From: Burkholderia sp. USMB20
Lineage (GTDB): Bacteria; Pseudomonadota; Gammaproteobacteria; Burkholderiales; Burkholderiaceae
Length of the DNA stretch: 64,000 nucleotides
NCBI RefSeq assembly: GCF_000949135.2
Contig: NZ_JTAN02000005.1
Span: forward strand, 124,001 to 188,000
Direction of reading: 5' to 3'
The translations under genes were made by a program, and so were the position numbers. This document shows positions 60,394-64,000 of this stretch, piece by piece. The notes under the pieces are model-generated. The model ran no database searches, was not told the origin of the DNA, and was given only the letters and a program-made list of their open reading frames with translations. The number at the start of each line of letters is the position of its first letter. Position 1 is the first letter of the stretch.

Positions 60394-61524
60394 CTAGATC
60401 GGCCAGCTGATCTCGAAGCGCGCGCCGCCGAGTTCGGCCGGATCGACGACCGCGATCCGGCCGTTGTGCGCGTGGAGCACCTGCCGCGTGATCGCGAGGC
60501 CTAGCCCGTAGCCGCCGGTGCGGCGGTCGAGCCGCACGAACGCGTCGAAGATCCGCTCGCGTTCGCTCTCCGGCACGCCCGGCCCGTCGTCCTCGACATA
60601 GATCGCGATGTTGCCGTGTTCGATCGCGATCCCGACGACGATCCGCGACGCCGCATATTTGCTCGCATTGCGCAGCAGGTTGCGCATCGCGTACGACATC
60701 AGCCGCCGGTCCATCTTCACGCGCAGGTCCGACGCGATCGCGATGCGCGACTCGATCGCGCGCTCCGGATACAGCAGCTGCGCGTCGCTGACCTGGTGCT
60801 CGAACCACGCGACCGGCGCGGTCAGCTCGAGGTTCGACTGCAGCGAGCTGTATTCGAGCCGCGCGTACGTGAGGCTCATGTCGATCAGTTCCTCGAGTTC
60901 CGTCACGTCCTGCGCGATGCTCTCCAGCGCACCGTGGTATTCGGCGGCCGAGCCCGGCTCGCGCAGCATCTCGAGCGCGAAGCGCACGCGCGCGAGCGGC
61001 GTGCGCAGCTCGTGCGAGATCCCGTTCGTCAGGTCGCGCTGCGCGGCGATCAGCCGCTCCATGCGCATCGCGAGCGCATTCAGCGTGCGCGCGAGCGGGC
61101 CGATGATCACGCTGTGCGACTCGCGTGCGCGCGTGTTGAAGCGCCCGCCGGTGAAATCGATCGCGCGCTCGCGCACCATCACGAGATCCGACCAGACCGG
61201 CCGCATCCACCGATACGCGGCGAGTGCGGGCGCGGTGAACACGAACGCGAGCACGATCCAGATATCGCCCGGCAGCGCGTCGAACGCATGCCACACGACT
61301 TCCGGCGACAACACCACGCACAGCGCGAGCGCCGGCACCAGCGCGGTCAGCAGCACGAGGCCGAGCAGGTGCAGGTAGGTGCGCACGTACAGGCGCGACC
61401 AGCTCGGAATGCGGTCGGCGCGCGTGTCGGTCCACGCGCGGCGGAAATGCAGCCAGCGCCATTTGACATAGCGCAGCGCGGAAAGCGGCGCTGCGTCGGG
61501 GTGCGAACGGGTGCGTCGGATCAT
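60394..61524 (-). CDS. Sensor histidine kinase, RstB-like
   Basis: 376 residues from ATG 61524. Two transmembrane segments (about 51-75 and 83-103) are unusually close together, so the periplasmic sensor is minimal. Phosphoacceptor His is in NGISHELRTPLARV, followed by the HATPase domain (LLRNASKYAAS, VEDDGPGVPESER, GYGLGLAITRQVLHAH). It pairs with the response regulator 64 bp upstream on the same strand. The compact input domain suggests sensing within the membrane. Confidence 0.9.
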   Translation of the reverse strand: MIRRTRSHPDAAPLSALRYVKWRWLHFRRAWTDTRADRIPSWSRLYVRTYLHLLGLVLLTALVPALALCVVLSPEVVWHAFDALPGDIWIVLAFVFTAPALAAYRWMRPVWSDLVMVRERAIDFTGGRFNTRARESHSVIIGPLARTLNALAMRMERLIAAQRDLTNGISHELRTPLARVRFALEMLREPGSAAEYHGALESIAQDVTELEELIDMSLTYARLEYSSLQSNLELTAPVAWFEHQVSDAQLLYPERAIESRIAIASDLRVKMDRRLMSYAMRNLLRNASKYAASRIVVGIAIEHGNIAIYVEDDGPGVPESERERIFDAFVRLDRRTGGYGLGLAITRQVLHAHNGRIAVVDPAELGGARFEISWPI

Positions 61525-61588
61525 CGCGGCTTCCGGCTATCGTGCGATGCGGGGACGCGGCGGCCGACGGCGTCGCGCCAGGGTGGCG

Positions 61589-62299
61589 TCATTCCCACGC
61601 ATGCTTGCTGAACTGGTAACCCTTGCTGCGGATCGTCTTGATCCGCTGCGGGTTGCCTGCATCGTCGTGCAGCTTGCGGCGCAGCTTCGAGATGCGCCCG
61701 TCGATCGTGCGGTCGAGGCCGTCGAATTCGACCCCGCGCAGCTGCAGCATCAGGTCGTCGCGGCTGACGACCTCCCCCGCACGGCACACCAGCACCCACA
61801 GCAGGTCGAACTCGGCCGACGTGAGGTCGGGCGAGCCGCCGCCGGGCAGCACGACCGAGCGGTCGGTGCGGTCGATCGAGAACTGGCCGAACGTGTAGCG
61901 CTCCGGCTGCGGCGCGGCGCCCTCGGCCGCGCGCGCGGGCACGCGGCGCAGCTGCGCCTTGATCCGCGCGAGCAGGATGCGCGGCTCGACCGGCTTGTGC
62001 ACGTAGTCGTCGGCGCCGAATTCGAGGCCGAGCAGTTCGTCGAACGGCTCGTCGCGCGCCGTCACCATGATGATCACGCCGTCGTATTGCTTGCGTGCCT
62101 CGCGGCAGATCTCGAACCCGTCCTTGCCCGGCAGGTTCACGTCGAGAATGACGAGATCCGGGCGCGTGGACAGGATCGCCGGCACGGCGGCGTCACCATG
62201 CAGCACAGTGTCGACTTCATAGTCGTTCTTGCGCAGGTAGCCGGCGATCAGCGTGGACAGGCGGGTGTCGTCTTCGACGAGCAGGATGCGAAAGGGCAT
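61589..62299 (-). CDS. OmpR-family response regulator, RstA-like
   Basis: 236 residues from ATG 62299. Receiver with D53 (LVILDVNLPG) and lysine in DDYVHKPVEP, then an OmpR winged helix (about 135-235: LTSAEFDLLWVLV, LDRTIDGRISKLRRKLHD). The RstA-like ending GYQFSKHAWE is present. The kinase follows after 64 bp. Target genes are unknown. Confidence 0.9.
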   Translation of the reverse strand: MPFRILLVEDDTRLSTLIAGYLRKNDYEVDTVLHGDAAVPAILSTRPDLVILDVNLPGKDGFEICREARKQYDGVIIMVTARDEPFDELLGLEFGADDYVHKPVEPRILLARIKAQLRRVPARAAEGAAPQPERYTFGQFSIDRTDRSVVLPGGGSPDLTSAEFDLLWVLVCRAGEVVSRDDLMLQLRGVEFDGLDRTIDGRISKLRRKLHDDAGNPQRIKTIRSKGYQFSKHAWE

Positions 62300-62520
62300 G
62301 GGCAACGGTCGGATCGTACGGGGAGACCGCGGCGGCGGCAGGCTTGCACCGGCTGCCGGCCATCGGTCGAAACGTACCGCATGATACTGCGCCCACCGCT
62401 CGCCTGTTTGCCCGATCCGATAAATAAGGGCGCGATTGCTGCCGCGCTTGACGAACCGGCGCCGAAACGGTTCCATACGGGCTCTTTGGAAACCGGGCCG
62501 CCCGCCCTGCCTCGCACGCG

Positions 62521-63435
62521 ATGAACTATCAGCCGATCCTCGAACGCATCCATACCGAACTCGCCCCCTGGATCGGCCAGGGACGCGTCGCCGACTACAT
62601 TCCCGAGCTCGCGAAAGTGCCCGCCGACAAGTTCGGGATGGCCGTCGTGACGCTGGACGGAAACGTTTACACGGTCGGCGACGCGCGGGAGCGCTTCTCG
62701 ATCCAGAGCATCTCGAAGCTGTTCGCGTGCACGCTCGCGTTCCAGTTGCTGGGCGACGCGCTGTGGGAACGGGTCGGCCGCGAGCCGTCCGGCACCGCGT
62801 TCAATTCGCTCGTTCAGCTCGAAAGCGAGCGCGGCAAGCCGCGCAACCCGTTCATCAACGCCGGCGCGCTGGTCGTCACCGACGTGCTGTGCCGCCGCTT
62901 CGTCAGGGCCGAGACGGCGCTCGTCGAGTTCGTGCGGCGGCTGATCGGCGCGACCGACCTCGACTACGATTCGCGTGTCGCGCTGTCGGAGCTGCAGCAC
63001 GCGGAACGCAACCGCGCGATGGCGCATTTCATGGCGAGCTTCGGCAACATGCAGATGCCGCCCGATACGGTGGTCGACGCGTATTGCCGCCAGTGCGCGA
63101 TCACGATGAACTGCGTCGAGCTGGCGCAGGCCGCGCTGTTTCTTGCGAACGGGGGCGTCGCGCCCGTTACCGGCGAGCGGGTCGTCGATGCGAGTTCGGC
63201 AAAGCGGCTGTCGGCGCTGATGCTGACCTGCGGCACCTATGACGCGGCGGGCGACTTCGTATATCGCGTCGGCTTGCCTGCCAAGAGCGGTGTCGGCGGC
63301 GGGATCGTCGCGGTGCTGCCGGGGGAGATGGCCGTGTGCGTGTGGGCGCCGGGGCTCGATGCGAACGGGAACTCGCTGGCGGGGACGTTGGCGCTGGAAT
63401 GGTTGACGACTTATACGGGAAGGTCGATTTTTTGA
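62521..63435 (+). CDS. glsA: Glutaminase (GlsA family, serine-dependent beta-lactamase fold)
   Basis: 304 residues from ATG 62521. The serine-beta-lactamase-like SxxK dyad is S63-I-S-K66 in FSIQSISKLF, followed by NPFINAGALVV and the conserved Tyr/Asn residues (YDSRVALSE...RNRAMAHFM, YCRQCAITMNC) and KSGVGGGIVAVLPG near the C terminus. It hydrolyses glutamine to glutamate and ammonia in the cytosol. The gene is divergent from the RstA-like response regulator, so it could be under its control. Confidence 0.93.
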   Translation: MNYQPILERIHTELAPWIGQGRVADYIPELAKVPADKFGMAVVTLDGNVYTVGDARERFSIQSISKLFACTLAFQLLGDALWERVGREPSGTAFNSLVQLESERGKPRNPFINAGALVVTDVLCRRFVRAETALVEFVRRLIGATDLDYDSRVALSELQHAERNRAMAHFMASFGNMQMPPDTVVDAYCRQCAITMNCVELAQAALFLANGGVAPVTGERVVDASSAKRLSALMLTCGTYDAAGDFVYRVGLPAKSGVGGGIVAVLPGEMAVCVWAPGLDANGNSLAGTLALEWLTTYTGRSIF

Positions 63436-63663
63436 CGCACCGAAATCACGCGCAACGCATTCTTTGAAATGTGACGATCGATTCGGCACGCACCTGCAGG
63501 TTGAATCGGGAATGCGTCCTCGGGTAGCGATCGACCCGGAGGACACACTCGCCGCTCCCGAAACCGGACGTTGCGCTCGTCACAATTGGCACGCGTCAAC
63601 TCATCGCATCGGAACACTGAGCGAGCAAAATTCGGACAGGCCGGCGCAAGTCCGGCCACGCAG
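63436..63663. other. 228-bp intergenic region without a supported gene
   Basis: Between glutaminase and the short-chain dehydrogenase (which are convergent) I see no hairpin with a T-run and no credible coding frame. It is less GC-rich than its neighbours. Confidence 0.4.
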
Positions 63664-64000
63664 CTAGAAGGCGCTCTTTATCACGCCCCCGTCGGCTCGC
63701 AACGCAGCGCCGGTCGTCGCCGACGAAAGCGGGCTGGCGATATAAGCCACGAGGGACGCCACTTCCTGCGGCGAACCGAATCGCTTGATGAGCGATGTGG
63801 GACGGACCTTCTCGAAGAATTCCTTTTCGAACGCTTCGAACGATTTGCCGTCGGCCTTCGCGAGCGTCTCGACGAATTCGCCCACGCCGCGCGATTTCGT
63901 CGGCCCCGGCAGGATGCTGTTGACCGTGATACCCGTGCCGGCAACGGCTTCGGCCAGCCCGCGCGCAACCGCGATCTGCGCGGTCTTCGTCACCCCGTAG
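63664..64000 (-). CDS. Short-chain dehydrogenase/reductase, C-terminal part (partial at window edge)
   Basis: The frame is open from the right window edge to the stop at 63664. It includes the SDR active-site YxxxK (YGVTK at the edge), then ITVNSILPGPTKS, a long helical insertion (VGEFVETLAKADGKSFEAFE) and the C-terminal ATTGAALRADGGVIKSAF. NAD(P)H-dependent oxidoreductase of the classical SDR type; the Rossmann GxxxGxG half lies outside the window. Confidence 0.88.
   Translation of the reverse strand, partial: YGVTKTAQIAVARGLAEAVAGTGITVNSILPGPTKSRGVGEFVETLAKADGKSFEAFEKEFFEKVRPTSLIKRFGSPQEVASLVAYIASPLSSATTGAALRADGGVIKSAF

Overview
The window is very GC-rich, with G/C-ending codons almost throughout. 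Its gene content points to a Burkholderia, most likely of the Burkholderia cepacia complex and probably a secondary chromosome: a PenA-type class A beta-lactamase with its LysR regulator, a ygiW/qseBC-type locus, a very large autotransporter, and many catabolic and regulatory genes. The species call is inference. I saw no tRNA or rRNA genes, no CRISPR array, no insertion sequence and no prophage block.

Layout. 1-1656: three tandem paralogues of an unrecognised ~205-residue protein, the first cut by the window edge. 1724-4216: an EamA exporter divergent from a MocR-type regulator with a palindromic operator between them. 4365-6913: nicotinamide salvage operon (nadM-Nudix, then nadV). 7098-8165: SRPBCC and DJ-1/PfpI genes. 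8269-14991: a divergent polyamine/membrane cluster: DUF350, SPFH-SHOCT, DUF4178 zinc-ribbon protein, a 48-residue Gly/Ser protein and AdoMet decarboxylase on the minus strand; membrane-anchored spermidine synthase and a Tat/lipobox flavoprotein on the plus strand. 15118-17147: amidase, LprI-like protein and a possible ADP-ribosyltransferase-fold protein. 17218-20575: puuB-puuR-puuA-type putrescine degradation. 20822-27768: DUF2945, DUF488, TSUP permease, NnrU, TfoX-N, Ldh2 dehydrogenase, M20 peptidase, nitronate monooxygenase. 28198-32082: AdiC-type antiporter and arginine/lysine/ornithine decarboxylase behind a candidate leader peptide. 32150-39674: TPR-like protein, FtrA regulator and rhodanese, T4 Imm-like protein, P450, YodC-like, PEP mutase-like, GNAT, RpiR regulator and YgiW. 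39901-41936: QseBC-type two-component system. 41954-45849: nine copies of a rigid ~83-bp repeat with inverted DnaA-box-like ends, interspersed with a gene fragment, a 66-residue membrane protein, the beta-lactamase and its regulator. 46267-48492: glycogen debranching-type enzyme. 48649-55749: a 2,366-residue autotransporter. 56605-63435: orphan MreB, PlpD-type patatin, RstAB-like two-component system, glutaminase. 63664-end: C-terminal part of a short-chain dehydrogenase.

Polyamine chemistry recurs. Three loci within about 24 kb cover synthesis or modification (AdoMet decarboxylase plus aminopropyltransferase), degradation (PuuA/PuuB) and amino acid decarboxylation with exchange (AdiC-type antiporter plus decarboxylase). 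The strongest candidates for something new are the divergent polyamine/SPFH/DUF350 membrane cluster and the nine-copy repeat around the beta-lactamase genes.
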